Assembly (NCBI RefSeq): GCF_905147045.1
Contig: NC_065911.1
Coordinates: forward strand, 5,270,001-5,334,000
From: Nymphalis io
Taxonomy: Eukaryota; Arthropoda; Insecta; Lepidoptera; Nymphalidae
Length of the DNA stretch: 64,000 nucleotides
Reading direction: 5' to 3'
Part shown: positions 1-14,560 of the stretch, one piece after another
Layout of the letters: every line of letters starts with the position of its first letter
Numbering within the stretch: position 1 is the stretch's first letter
Notes under the pieces: generated by a model
What the model was told of the DNA's origin: nothing
The model's input: the letters and a program-made list of their open reading frames with translations, nothing else
The model's database searches: none
Translations under genes and position numbers: made by a program

Positions 1-105
1 ATCCAGGCCGACACACTCTGAGCCACGCGATGGCTTCTCGCGCTGTGAATCCGTGATGTTTCATCATGTAACACGCGATCAGTGTACCCGTTCTACCAAG
101 ACCAG
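1..105 (-). CDS. Cdc14: CDC14 coding exon 5 (runs off the left edge)
   Basis: Continues the phosphatase loop: (A)GLGRTGTLIACYMMKHHGF and then TAREAIAWLRVCRPG. Acceptor GATTTCCCCAG. With exon 4 it rebuilds HCxxxxxR plus the following TGT. The reading frame is open to base 1, so the exon or gene continues beyond the window. Confidence 0.95.
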
Positions 106-3100
106 CTGGGGAAATCACACTTAATTATATCCTACCTAAAATTAAATAATTATAAATTCACAATTGAGTTGGTCGGTTTGTTACACTTTCATATTTTAAT
201 TACTCAACCTATCGTCATGAAATTTTGCAAACACGTTGTCAGTGATACAGAAACAGGGTTCCTAACACCTTCCTCACACGGGCGGTAACCATTTTACTTT
301 AATTGTAATTATCTGTTTCCTTAAGAAATTTTCTTTTATGTTTAGTAAATAATGTATGTATTATAACATGAAAAAAATTAATTATTATATTAAATAAATC
401 TATGGTTTACCTTTACAATGTACAGCGACAGCTCCTTTAGCTGCTTCCGCAATACGAATGAACCTGTTCACGATTAAATCAGACGGAACTGATCCATCGA
501 CGAAGAACAATTCTCTGTGCTCGAAACCATGGGTGGTAAATTGTTTAGCGTCGTACGATTTCTTGTTCAGCCTAACAATTGTTGTCACGTTATGTTTCTT
601 AAAGTATTCGTGGTAATGCTCTGGACTGTGGAGGGGATATCCGCGATCGAGCCGAGATCTGTGATGAGGTCCAGAAAATGCCAGCATTTTAGCAGGAACT
701 ATCCAATTGAGATCGCCATTTTCCACTTTCTGAAAAGAATGGAAGACAATCAATAGTATTATTTCAAATTTTAATGATTACATTAAAAATAATCCACTAT
801 GAGCTGTAATGTCATTGAATATTAAAGTTATTTTGTACATAACCAAACTTAATAGTAGCACATACATACAATGGGTAACTTTAATTATTTATTTTGGCGT
901 AATATTTTCTGAAACGTTACTATATATTTATCAGTACACTAGTAATAATATATATTTTATATTTTTCGGATATGTTTTTACTCTACTCTTATTTTATTAA
1001 TAACATTTTCGTCAATAGCAGCCATACAAAAAATAAAAAGAAAATCGCTTGACAAATTAAGGAGAAGAGATGATCCTGTTATGACTTTGCGTATTTATAT
1101 ATAAAATGTTTTTATGATAAAACCAAGCACAAACCTCATAAAACAAATACTGTTCAGCATCAAAATGTTCGAAGTCGAAGAACTTTGCGTCATGGGCGAC
1201 TTTGATTCCGTGCAATACATCCAATAACGATATGTCAAAGAGAGGCGGTCCACCGGACGCGTCTCGGAAACTCAGAAGCGACCACGAAACTTCGGTAAGC
1301 TGCTTGTACACAGCGGCTGGAGATCCGCCCAAATAGATTATCTACAAAACAATATTTATAATTTAAATCAATGCAGCGCAATTAAAGCTAAAAACACACG
1401 TATTTATATTATATTCATGGCATTGAAAATATAAAAGTCTCAATCTTCGGATAATAAAATATAGCTGACAAGTAATGAAAGCATTTTCATTTTATATATA
1501 AAAATAAAAAAAAAATAACAGCATGAAATATATAAATATTATCTTTTTATACTAAAAGGTTGTTAAATACATATTACGTGTACGTACGTATGTTCGTATA
1601 TATATGGATTTCCAAAAATACAAAGAGATGTCGTGCATGCATTTACTTATGTTCACGGATGTCACGTTTAAAATATTCATAACGATAAGCAAATGCAAAT
1701 AATGTTAAGCTTTGAAAAAACAAGCCAGCGAGCCGCAGTGACGTCTACCGTTTCGCTAAAACGAACGAAACGAAACGAACACCTTCTAGGTTATTTTAGA
1801 TAATGAGATTATGTTTTCCTAGTACACACCCTAGGGGGTATCGATTGAGCGTCACGGTAGCATGCGAAAGCGATCCCGTGGCGCTCCTTGTTAAGACGGA
1901 AAGGGTACCCCGCTGGTTTTTTAGTGGGTATTCCGATATTCGGGGCGCACTAGGCGCCTTGGACACAGGCGAGCCTTACATACCACCCCACTGTTCCCGT
2001 TGGGGAAACGTGTAACGCGTTTTTCCAGCGTTAAAAAAGGGGGGTATCGATCAAGTTACAGTTATACGATTTTTTATTTTAACAAAATATTGCTTAAATT
2101 TTATCCAATGTATAGATGCCGATACGGACATGCTAATTTTTTTATTAGGTATATCGAAAAATGAATAGTGTATAAAATTATTAGTTGTAATAAAGTATGT
2201 TTTAAATGAGTATAAAACATCAATAGATGACGTCCGTCTATTCTCAACTTCGACTTTGATTCTCAACAGTGAAAAGAATACTGAACAAGAAACGTTATAA
2301 TGCACAAGTGTGCGCTCAAACACAGTGCACTTTTCATTCCCTCACAATCCGTAGACGAAAGAGAGTTCGGGCAAAAACAGCGGCTTTACCTGCTTTCGGA
2401 GGTATGGAAATTTAATGTCAACCACCGAACTTTGTGTTGCTACTGAGTATTGGGATTTGAATCCAGGATCCCGGTATCCGCTTTATAACCAGTTACAACC
2501 AGTGTCTATACCTGATAACTTCCGATGAGATAAGCAGCGTTGAGTCTAAGCGTCTCATTGTTGCTGGTATAAAACACGATCTTCTTCTTCGGATTCTTCT
2601 CCAACTCCTCATTGAGACGATTGCAGAATTGGTAGAGATGGCAGAGGTGGTAGGGACCGAAGTCGAAGTAAAAATTCTCATACACAATGTCATCTTCTAT
2701 GTGAAAATATTTGCTGTTGCGTGTTGGTTTAGGCTTATATCCCGTTTTTAGTGTTGCAAAGTATAATCTATCTGGAAAGAAAAATATATGCATATAATAT
2801 TATGTATGTATTTAGAACTAATTCGTGTTACAACGGATCGGTCAAATATGGCGTGGTCTTGACGGAGACGTTTTTTTAGCTATATATTATTCGTTTCATT
2901 CTACATTTTAAGAACTTGTATCTGAATGTTTCGTATGTTTATGTGTTTGTGAATTTATTTTTTATTACCGTAACGTAACAGTCTGTGAATGCCCCACTGC
3001 TGGGCTAAAGACTTCCTCTCCTCTTTTGAGGAGAAGGTTTGGAGCTTATTCCACCACGCTGCTACAATGTGTTATAATCAGCTATTATCTTTAGCACCGC

Positions 3101-6100
3101 AATAGGGTGATGCGAAATTGTAGCTCAATCAGTTGAATAGAACAGGTTTAAAATTTTCATTTAGTAGTATGGTTACAGCCACACATACTAACAGGTTTTT
3201 TTAAAGACATTTCAGATATTTTTACTTATTACAAATTGCTAATTTACATTTTATTGACAAACAACGTTTGATATAATGAAAAACAACAACACAAAATTAA
3301 GGCGTTCGGTTAGATTGGTTAGCCGCACCGTACTGGAAAAAGTTCAGCCGCAGTACCAACTTAAGCCAGCAACGGCTTTACGTGCTTCCTGAGGCATAGA
3401 AATGTAATCACATCCAACTTCCAGACTTTCGGTTGCTATTGAGAATTTTCGACGGAAAGAACCAATAACTTTCAATCCAATCCACTTTCCAATTCCAATC
3501 GGTTCCAACCGGGGTTTGAACCCAGACACTCAAGGTCTGCAGCCACACGAGGCGGTCATATGATATACCAACTTTGTAATGAACATTTTATTTAATTGTG
3601 TTCACGTTACAAATTGTATTATTCAATTATGTGTTATTTTAATTAGCCTAAATAAATACTGGTCGTATTCAATTTCACGCACGAGTCCCCGTATCATTTT
3701 TATGAAATATTAGAAGCTCTTTAAAATACAATTGAAATTTTTTCCTGAAATAGAATACGCATGCAATAGCATGAGAATGGGCTATTGGTCTTCATTATAC
3801 CAGCGCCGCTTCGCGATATTGAATTTTTACTGTTCAGCAAGATTGGCTCTTAACGGTATTTCGTTACTATCATAAAAGGTCGTAAGTAAACACAAATGTT
3901 TTAATTTAAAACTTCAAAAAGGTAAAATTAATCGATAAGTCTTTAGTAAATGCCCTTTAAATATATCCCAATGTCACAGGATAAAATTTTAATGTAAGGC
4001 TACCGATTCGAAATGTGAGTTTACCTAGAAGAAACGGCAAAAATTCTAGTTTCTCTTTTACTAAAATAAACTTACATTATACAACAGAATTTCATTAATT
4101 TATCAATATAAGCATCAGATATAATTGTTTTGGAGACGATATCATTTTTCCGAAAGATATAATAAAAAAGAGCCGAGAAGGCCCAGTGGTAAGAACGCGT
4201 GAATATTAACTGATGATCGTGGGTTCAAAACCGGGCAAGCACCACTGAATTTTCATGTGCTTAATTTGTGATTATAATTCATCTCGTGCTTTACGGTGAA
4301 GGAAAACATCGTAAGGAAACCTGCATGTGTCTAATTTCACTGAAACTCTGCCACATGTGTATTCCACCAACCCGCATTGGAGCAGCGTGTTGGAATAAGC
4401 TCCAAACCTTCTCCTCAAAAGAGGAGAGGAAGTCTTTAGCTCAGCAGTGGGGCATTCACGGACTGTTATGGTACAGTTACGGTACGGTAATAAAAAATAA
4501 ATTCACAAACACATAAAAATACGAAACATTCAGATAAAGTTCTTAAAATGTAGAATGAAACGAATAATATATAGTTAAAAAAACGTCTCCGTCAAGACCA
4601 CGCCATATTTGACCGATCCGTTGTAAGACAGATCGTCGCTGTCCAACACCAAATAAAACAAAATTAATAGCGAGACTTATTTGGATAACTTCCAATATTT
4701 ATTGGTATTGTTGATGATAAGAATAAAATAGCTGAATATTGAAACAATTTAAATTATTATAGGGGTTCATTAAAAGCTATGGTTTTTTATTTAGGCTCAC
4801 ACAATGGGCTTATATATTTCTAAATAAATACTAGTTAACTTAAGAGTAATGAACGTTGTATATCATTAAATTACGTCCCCTTGAACAATGTAGAACAGTA
4901 ATGAGACAATGTGTGTCAAGTTTTGCTTGCCAATTAGCGCATAAAGATTTCGGTGTAAAATCTTAAGATATAATATACACACACATGTAATATATGTCAA
5001 TTAGTTTGAAATATTTTTCACATTCTAATTACATTTTGAAATCGTTAATCATTCAACTAAGCCGCATTTAATATGTAATTAAAATGGCGCATAAAGAAAA
5101 CACAAGTTCGCCTCCCCCTCGAGCTTGTATTAAAGTGGTTATAATTGCTTCGAGACAGAGATTAGTGCTTTACCTGCATCGAGCTTTTTGTCGTATAGCC
5201 CAAGACACAAGTGAGAATTTTTTAATCGAATAAATGTATGTATTAAAATTATTATTGTATTAGGTAGGCAGACTGACAAATGGGCTACATGACGGGAAAT
5301 GGTCATCACCGCCTTTGACATTAGCGTTGTAAGATATATTAACTTTTCCTTACTTCAACGATGCACCAAGTACCTTAGGAACTAAGATGTTATGTCCTTT
5401 ATGCCTGCAGTTACACTGGCCTACTCAACCTTCCAATCGGAACACAACAATACAAAGTATTGCTGCTTGGCGGTAGAATTTATGATGACTCGACAGACAG
5501 ACTTCGACAGAGACGGACTTGCAAAAAAACCTTCCAAGTCAACGTAGCTTTAATGGTTGTAATTTGCTATCAGAATGTGCTTCGTACACGAAACAATAGC
5601 ACGGAAATTACAATCGCTCTCAACAATTATTCAAAAAACTTTATTTAGCACTACGCACTTAGTGATTGTCAAAAACTACTACCGGTTTAGAATAAAGAAA
5701 TTCAAGACCTAAGAATCGGCAAAAAAAAAACTGAGGTCGTTATATTTATATATATTCCACAATTGATATTTACTAACAATAATTGATTTATATAAAATAA
5801 TTTTATTTGAAATTGTCACGGGCCTTCAAAAAGTCGGTAGTTTTATAAAATTTTTTAGCACAAAAAAAACCTATTCTTTTTTTTTAAATTTATACCTTTT
5901 AAAACCGATAACTTTAAGGTATTCATGATGATGTCTACTCGACCGATTCCAGACACGGTTTTTCTTAACAGACATTAGCTAATTATGTATTATACAATAT
6001 CACCAACGTTATTTCAGCGCATCAATTCAAATAAGACGTACAAAAGACAATTCCGCATGTAGCCGACGTTTTTAGCAAGTTTATGTTAATGAATTCAGTT

Positions 6101-9100
6101 CGTCCTTGGAACATATCGCATAACTTACGTAACTCGAAGGCCATGCCGTCACTTGCACCGTACCTCCATTGCATGTGTTGTGTTGAATCGGAAATTATAG
6201 CTATTTTTGCATATACTCACTGTTTAAGGCCAAAGTTTATAATGGCTCTTATTACGTAATTTTACTTAGAAATAATTTTATTCTGTTCGAAACTTATTAT
6301 CTGCTGCATTAGTTGATAAATGAAAATTACGATCAGGCGACATTGAACTAAAAACATGATCTAAATGTATACTCGGCAATATGAGTTTTATTTAATAACA
6401 TACTAATTTTACTTAAATACCTTGCCTAGCTTCCCTCTCGACATTTTCTTCTTACTAATATTTTATAGTATAGTATAGCCCCGAGATGGCCCAGTGGTAA
6501 GAACATGTGAATCTTAACCGATGATCGTGGGTTCAAACCCGGGCAAGCACCACTGAATTTTCATGTGCTTAATTTGTGATTATAATTCATCTCGTGCTTT
6601 ACGGTGAAGGAAAACATCGTGAGGAAACCTGCATGTGTCTAATTTCACTGAAATTCTGCCACATGTGTATTCCACCAACCCGCATTGGAGCAGCGTGGTG
6701 GAATAAGCTCCAAACCTTCTCCTCAAAAAGAGGAGAGGAGGCCTTTAGCCCAGCAGTGGGACATTCACAGGCTGTTACGGTACGGTAATATTTTATAGTA
6801 GTAGGTCAAATTCTTCGAACACTTAACCATTAGGCAAAGTAAAAGTGTCAAGCGGGTTCAAAACTTTTAGAACCCCGTGACCTTAATAACGCGATAAGTT
6901 TTAATATTTTTGTTATTATTATAAAGCTGAAGTGTTTGTTTGCGCTATTGTCAAGATCTAACAATCTCATATAAAAACATTTATGCGTTTGATAAGCAAT
7001 TTATTGAGAAATGTTATAGAGTATAGACCATATAACATCGCTACGATCAACGGGAGTGAAACGACAACTTAAAACAAACAGAAAGGAAAGGGTACCGCTG
7101 TTTTTATAGTGGGTATTCCGATGTTCGGGGCGCACCAGGCGCCTTGGACACAAGCGAGCCCCACATAACCCCCCACAGTTCCCGTGGGAGAAACGCGTAA
7201 TGCGTTTTTCCAACGGGTCAAACAGCACTAATCGTAAGCTGCTAGTGTATAATTTAGAATATCGTAAGATCACCTTATCGTTCGTATCACGAAGGTATTG
7301 GATTTGGATGGATATTTAATGGAATCGTTTGAGTAATATCACGAGCGAACACATCCTACATCTCGTAATATGCGTTCGATGATGCGATAAAACGGAATAC
7401 GTTATATAAAAATTAGAAAAAAAACGGAATCTGGAGTTTATATTAATTAATTTGAATGCAATGACATATTTTTTATATATTTGATGTGATTTGACAAGTG
7501 AAAAAGAGAAAGTATAGAGTTTAATAAAAGTTAGAATCTACATTCCGAATCTGTAGTCTTTTTATTTGGCTTTACATTTAATTTGGTTAAAAGACGTTGC
7601 AAAAACCAATAAGACCTCTCATTGTATATAAACATCTGTTTTAAGGGATAGGAAATCCAGTTTAAAAAAAAAACAATAAACATGGCCGGCATGTCTCTTA
7701 ATAATTTCTCGAGACGAATAAAAATAAAAAAAAAATTGAAGGTTTAAAAGAGAATATTCCGAAATGGAATTAAAATGAGAAATGTTTTAATAAGGCCACG
7801 TTTACGTTTTTATTAAAACGAGATTTTTTTTTCTGAATTAAGTATGATGGCTGTGTTAGCCGGGATTTGCAGAAAGTAATATCGACAATTTCTAGGCATA
7901 AGCTAAATTAGGCAGGCTTTTACGTGGACTTTTTAATAGTCACATTAACGTAACTAAACTAGCTACCTTTGCACGGGTAGAATAAAGGTCTAGATTTAAA
8001 AAAAGATTTTTTTTTTCGATATCCTCAACAATCGTCGTCATATTTCAGCCAATTATACGCAATACCTAATGAATTATATAATCATTATATATAACCTTAA
8101 CCTTCTTCATAATTCACTCCATCCAGAGGTAAAAACCGTGTGAGAATCCGTTCGGTACTTGCAGTTTTTAAGTTTATTGCGTTCAGACAGATATACGCGA
8201 CGGGGAACTTTGTTTTATAACATGTACCGTTACAGCCTGTGAATGTCCCACTGCTGGGCTTCCTCTCCTCATTTTGAGGAGAAGGTTTGGAGCTTATTCC
8301 ACCACGCTGCTCCAATGCGGGTTGGTGGAATACACATGTGGCAGAATTTCAGTGAAATTAGACACATGCAGGTTTCCTCACGATTTTTTCCTTCACCGTA
8401 AAGCACGAGATGAATTATAATCACAAATTAAGCACATGAAAATTCAGTGGTGCTTGCCCGGGCTTGGACCCACGATCGTCGGTTAAAATTCACGCGTTCT
8501 TACCACTGGGCCATCTCGCCTTTACGTATAACATGTAAATAAATACTACATATGAAAATGCACCGGTTCAGAATGCATAAATGTGTTGTAATTAATAAAA
8601 AAATGCATGTATATTTTCACGGATCGCTTTAACGATCTCGAAAACAAAAACTCATCTGTTTCATCTAAAAGGCAGACGGACTAAAGGGCCGTTATCTGAT
8701 ACAAAGCCAATTAAAAACATTGTCACTGTTTCTTCACACCATTTCTTCAGACCATTCTTTACACGATCAAAGCGGTGCCAAGATTATGATTTAAGATTTT
8801 ATGCAGTATTGCAGTAGAATAGCTGATAGTGGTACTTACCTAGACATATAGAGCTGACACCGGCTTTTAAAAAGAAAATAGATCAATGAAATAATGACTA
8901 AAAATAAATAAAATTAAAGTTTTATCTATCTAACATAATATAATAATCGAAACCAACTGGAAATTAATTCACACTTTGTTGAATATTTTAGATACAAGCA
9001 CATGCAAAGACTCGTTTAACTTCAATATAAATATTTCGTTATATGCCTACATAAATTAGTTACTATTTTATATATAGATAGATATAGATAAGTACATGTT

Positions 9101-12100
9101 AGGTATTTGCCAGGTCCCAGGTAGGTGTTGTATATAAGAATCACGGCCAAAATGCCAAAACATTAAATAAATAAATAAATATATTTAAATTAATATAGTA
9201 AGTCTAGAGCATACGATGGTAAGATTGGTAAAAGTGGTCGATATTGAATAAAGAAACCATCATTGTTAAAAAAAAAAAACTGTCAATGCGTCTATAATGT
9301 CGTGTTATGTCCTTTGTGTCTACTAGAAATACTAGGAACTAATAAGCCGGTGTCCAGTTACCCTCCTAGACTAATAACCAAGCCCAACAAAAAATATATA
9401 AATAAAAATAAGAACCGCTCTACGAAACCATTTAAAAACTTTTACGATACTGAAATTATTGTATTGTAAAAAGTTTCATAATAATAGTTTCTATGACTTT
9501 TCACTTAAAGTTTTAAAAGAACTTCATTGAAAGCATTTTAACTTTGCCTTTAAACGGTTAAACTTCATTGCCAGAGGGGAAACACGCCTTTATGGGTTAT
9601 ACCCATAGTTTGACTCACCTTTAACCCGTATTTTATTGCATGCATAATGGGACACATAAAGTAGTCCATATTTTTTTAACAAATAGCTTCTCAAATTTTT
9701 CGCAACTTTATTACAGAAAATGATATACGTTAGTTTATGAGAAATATAACACACGAATTATAATTAGATTTAATATATTCTTTTAATTCAAAAATGTTTT
9801 TTTTAAAAGTAAAATTGTCTTTTATAATACACTCATATTACAAAAGAAGTTTCACGTTGTTTTCAGTATCACGTTGATGAGTCATAGATTCACGTCCACT
9901 CATCAAGATTACGTAGCGGCTTCCAACCCCTTCCGATGATCGGGGAAAACCCGTTTTCTTCAATAATCAAAGGTTTTTTTATAGTCACGAGGGACTGAGG
10001 GGGAGCGCTGTTTTCATTACATATAAATAGTAGTTAACGATAACGCTATGGAATAAGTAAAAAAACGCGCTAAATACACTGACAAAAAAATATCCTTGGA
10101 TTAATTATGGATGTGTCATTTTAACACAATATAGTTTGGTCTGGTGGTTTGGTTTGGACCGATTTCGAACGATACTTATCCTGCACGTGAAAATTAACAA
10201 ATGCGGACCCTGCCTTACACGCGCAACAAGGTCGCAATCTTGTGTCGTTTATCTCAGTGGGCGATGTTCACGTCATACGCGGGGGTTTAAAATGAGCGAG
10301 TGGTCATTATTGGAATTGGTTTGTCACATAATACCAGATGTTTCTCTGAGACCATTAGCTATCACATAAATAAATTTATTACTTGAGACGGTTTGTGCAA
10401 TTAGTTCACACTTTATAATCATTTTCATAAACGACTGTTGTTCGTATTTCTTGATAAGAATAATTGATTTGTTTATATACATTATACGGAAAAACCTATG
10501 TTATTAATATTATATATCTGTATAATAATGTCCTCCAGACCGATTTCGGCCACGGTGGCCAATCTCAAGAGATTAGATCAGACACGACCGGAAAGAGTTC
10601 AGGCGCAGGACCAACGGCTTTACGTGCTTTCCAAGGCACGAGAGTGTACACACTTCCAACTTCCAGACTCCGGGCTGCTACTAAGAATTTTCTGACAGAA
10701 AAAACCAATATTTTTTTATTGGCCCTAGCTGGGAATTGAACCCAGGACCTCCGGGTCTGTGGCCTTACATCAAGCCACTAGACCAGCGATGCAGTCAAAT
10801 TAAAATATTTTTATATACATATAATGAAGTAAAAATAATCATAATAATAATAATTTGGCGTAAAAGCCAATCCGCCAAAAGTGGAATATCATTTGTTTTA
10901 TTAAAGTTATCTAATAAAAATATCATTATTAAAATTTAGTATTCGTTAAGTGAAGCCAAAGTGAGTGTAGTTCGAAACCATATGATCCACGGCACCTAAC
11001 TGTATTATAAATAAGATGAATGCGTAATTGAAATATAATTCTCATAGTACTGTGTATATTTTAAAATTTCATCTATTCCGTTATTAAACTTTAAAGGTCC
11101 CCAGCTAGGAATAAGCCTCCCATAATTTGCACCCTTCCGTCTAGTCTTGTGTGGATCCAGCGGTTTCCGTTTTATCCAGGTCTTTAGTCCACCTTAGAGA
11201 GCTTTCTTCCCCATCAGTTAGGATTTTCTAGTCGTGAGTTATTTTACAAGTAACTCTAAAGGTCAGTTGCCTTTGTTCGATTTGAACAGTACAAACTCGG
11301 TCGCGTGGCTAAATATCGAGCAGTTTTTTTCCATAGCACGCATAGCGGCCTTGAGATTGCAAATAAGGTCAAGGATAAAGGACTAAAGCTCGGTTCTGTT
11401 TGTTATTATTTGTAACATACAAAATGCTGTAATACTTTTGACTTCAGGGACGCTTTAGCATTTCTCAGACAAGATATGTCAATTACCTGAAGCCCATCCA
11501 GCTGAGTTGGATTCTACTAATGGCCTCTTTCTCGAAGTTGGATTTAGCCATCTGAACCAGTGAATGTGTGTTATGGACATTAGACGACATTTGTCTTATC
11601 CGTGTTAATCTTCAGACCCAATCCATGAGAGGCATTGCTCAGGTCTCATTAAATGATAATCATTAAACATTAGACGTTATTAATTAGACCTGGCTTCGAC
11701 ACGTCCGTTCCATGATGAGAATAGTAGTTTTCCCGTTTTCCGGGAATTCAAACATTTCTTGATAAATAACAAAGTGAAACCGGATTATTTACTTATCATA
11801 TTTAGTCAATAAGAGTCATATTTAGTTACAATAAAGCGGTATTACTTGTCAAATTTCTGTATTCAAAATTATTTTTGTACCAAATGGGCCTTTAGTGATT
11901 ACAATATTATTATTATATGTGTTGTGGCATGATTTTATTCCTCCTCGTACCTCTAATTACATCAGCTCACTCAGCATTAATGACAATACAATACATTGTT
12001 TTGAGTAACTGAACAAGCCTTACTTGAGACAGTGTCCTTAGCCAACGCCCGTATTCATAAGTCTTTGTTGAAAACAAATGTATCCAAAAAATAAATGGTA

Positions 12101-14445
12101 AAAGTTCTTATTAATATGAGTTTTAGGAAAGAAAACTACCAGGGTCAAAGATGTTGTATTGAATATTGAGATATTCAATACAACATCTTTGACGACATGA
12201 ATGGAAAAGTAAACCAATTTTGTAGAGTATTTTTTTCTTTCCAATTCATTGACCTAACAACGAGTATAAAATAAATATACTTTAATTTTTCCTAATGTAA
12301 GTCCCTTACAAGATCATCAGGGATAAACTAAACTGCACTTATAACACAAATATATCAAATATTATTGAATACAAGAAAGCTAAACTTGTTCCATACTTTG
12401 TTACTGGTGGTAGAGCTTTGTGCAAGCTCTTCTGGGTAGGTACCACCCACTCATCATATACCACAAAACAGCAGTACTTGGTATTGTTGTATTCCGGTTA
12501 GAAGGGTGAGTGAGGCAGTGTAATTACAGGCACAAGGGACATAACAACTTAGTTCCCAAAGTTGGTGGCGCATTGGTGATGTAAGTGATGGTTAACATTT
12601 ACAATGCCAATGTCTATAGGCGTTGGTGACCAGTTACCATCAGGTGGTCCATATGCTCGTATCCCCTTCTATTCTATAAAAAAAAACATAAGTTGAACAT
12701 TTTGAAAAGGGGTTTGAATATAACGAACGCTGTATTTTACCGAACAATAACCCTTGCGTTTTGTGTGGGTCCTGCACGCAGCTTGTGTTTAGAAACAGTA
12801 GCTTTAAATTACTTTTAAAATTTTAAATACATAACATAAAGATATATCTTTAAATTCATTACAATCGGATTCTACGTAAGTCATATATGATATAACGCGA
12901 TCAATCGTATAAGAAACCTCTCAAATGTAGTACTTTATGGAATCGTCTAAAATAAACGTTTTACGTAAACATGATTTACAAACGTTATATGTAATATTAT
13001 ATATATGTAATATTCAAAACAATATTATAACACATTACCTAAAATATTACAGTAACAGTAACAGCCTGTAAATGTCCCACTGCTGGGCTAAGGCCTCCTC
13101 TCCCTTTTTTTGCGGAGAAGGTTTGGAGCTTATTCCACCATGCTGCTCCAATGCGGGTTGGTGGAATATACTAATGTATTAAATAAGAACCACCACTAAA
13201 ATTGCTCACCCTTAAAATAATATGCAAATTGATGACATGACAAAATAATTTGGCAAAATACTTCTTATCCGATTTCAGATGTAAGGAAGGTCTCTTTGTT
13301 TCCTCTGTATGTTTTCATGTTCGCTATTTTTACAAAAACAACACATACCGACCGAATATTATTATTCTACCGTTGAGGATTTTTTAAAGAAATATTTAGA
13401 TTTTAGATAATATCATTATAGACGGGCTTCATGAATGATTTGTTAATGCCGTCAATTTTTTCGTTTGCGATTAGACTCTATTGAAAAAGTGGTTCCTTGG
13501 CAACGTATTTACAATACACATACATTAATTAACAAGTTATAAAAATATAAATAAGCTAAGGTAACAACGATTGCAATAGCACTTGATTATGAAGTCGTTA
13601 AAATAGCAACAAAAGATTATCGAGGAAGGAAAAATATCTTCGCTATTAAGGCAGTTACGGCGTTAAAAATATTACGAAACGATGAGCCAAGTTAATCTGA
13701 GCCGGAATACCCGCTCTAACGATGGTAAGATTATTATTATTGTTGGCTCATCTCAGTTATTCTACAACAGCAATATTTTTATTGCTGAGCTACGTTTTCA
13801 ATAGTGAGCTAGAATAATTATAGGCACAAGGGAATTTACTATCTTTTATCCCGTGATTGTTGTTCACACATTTTACAATATCAGTGTGCTACTACATCGC
13901 TGCCTATTTGCATTCGTTTGTTTAGTAGAGCAGAAAAACGACTTAATTTAAAAAAAAAAATTAGTAAGGCCGTGACTAAAGTTACAAGCATTCGTAACAC
14001 TAGGTTAATTAGAATTTAAAACCACAATTATTTGGACACTTAAAGTCAAACATCAATGCGAGTTATTTCAAAGTGGTCTGCACAGTTAGGTGTGAAGGTC
14101 GCCCTGCCTTATCCACAATAATACTAAGATCATGATGTAACGCACTGTGGATATTGATGTCATACAATTACAACTAGAAATCATCTAATATTTACTGGTT
14201 CATAAATATTAAAACTAACGGTATGTGAAGCCGTGATGATTCTTTTTAATTTATTTTTGGTTTTTTAACTGACTTGTCGGTACTGATTAAATGTTTAATT
14301 TTAGAGAGATAATTCTGTGGGTATTTTAATAATTATGGGATTGGGTTACGTACATACACCCTAAATTATGACATAGCATAACATAACCCGTCTTTATTTC
14401 TTTGTAGGTAAGTGCATTATTTTTTTTAACTACACAGACGCTTTT

Positions 14446-14494
<49 letters not shown>

Positions 14495-14507
14495 TATATA
14501 TATATAT

Positions 14508-14560
<53 letters not shown>

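Noticed and set aside
4268..4516. 82-codon ORF and its twin at 6576
   Set aside because: Translations of SINE family A, which has no coding role.
9263..9469. 68-codon ORF resembling a family B translation
   Set aside because: Only 'ttatgtcctttgtgtct' recalls family B; too weak to call either a gene or a repeat copy.
10136..10369. 77-codon ORF in CDC14 intron 1
   Set aside because: No similarity and an opposite-strand host gene; nothing supports expression.
12038..12244. 68-codon ORF on the minus strand
   Set aside because: Spans a perfect hairpin; its repeated residues come from the palindrome, not from coding.
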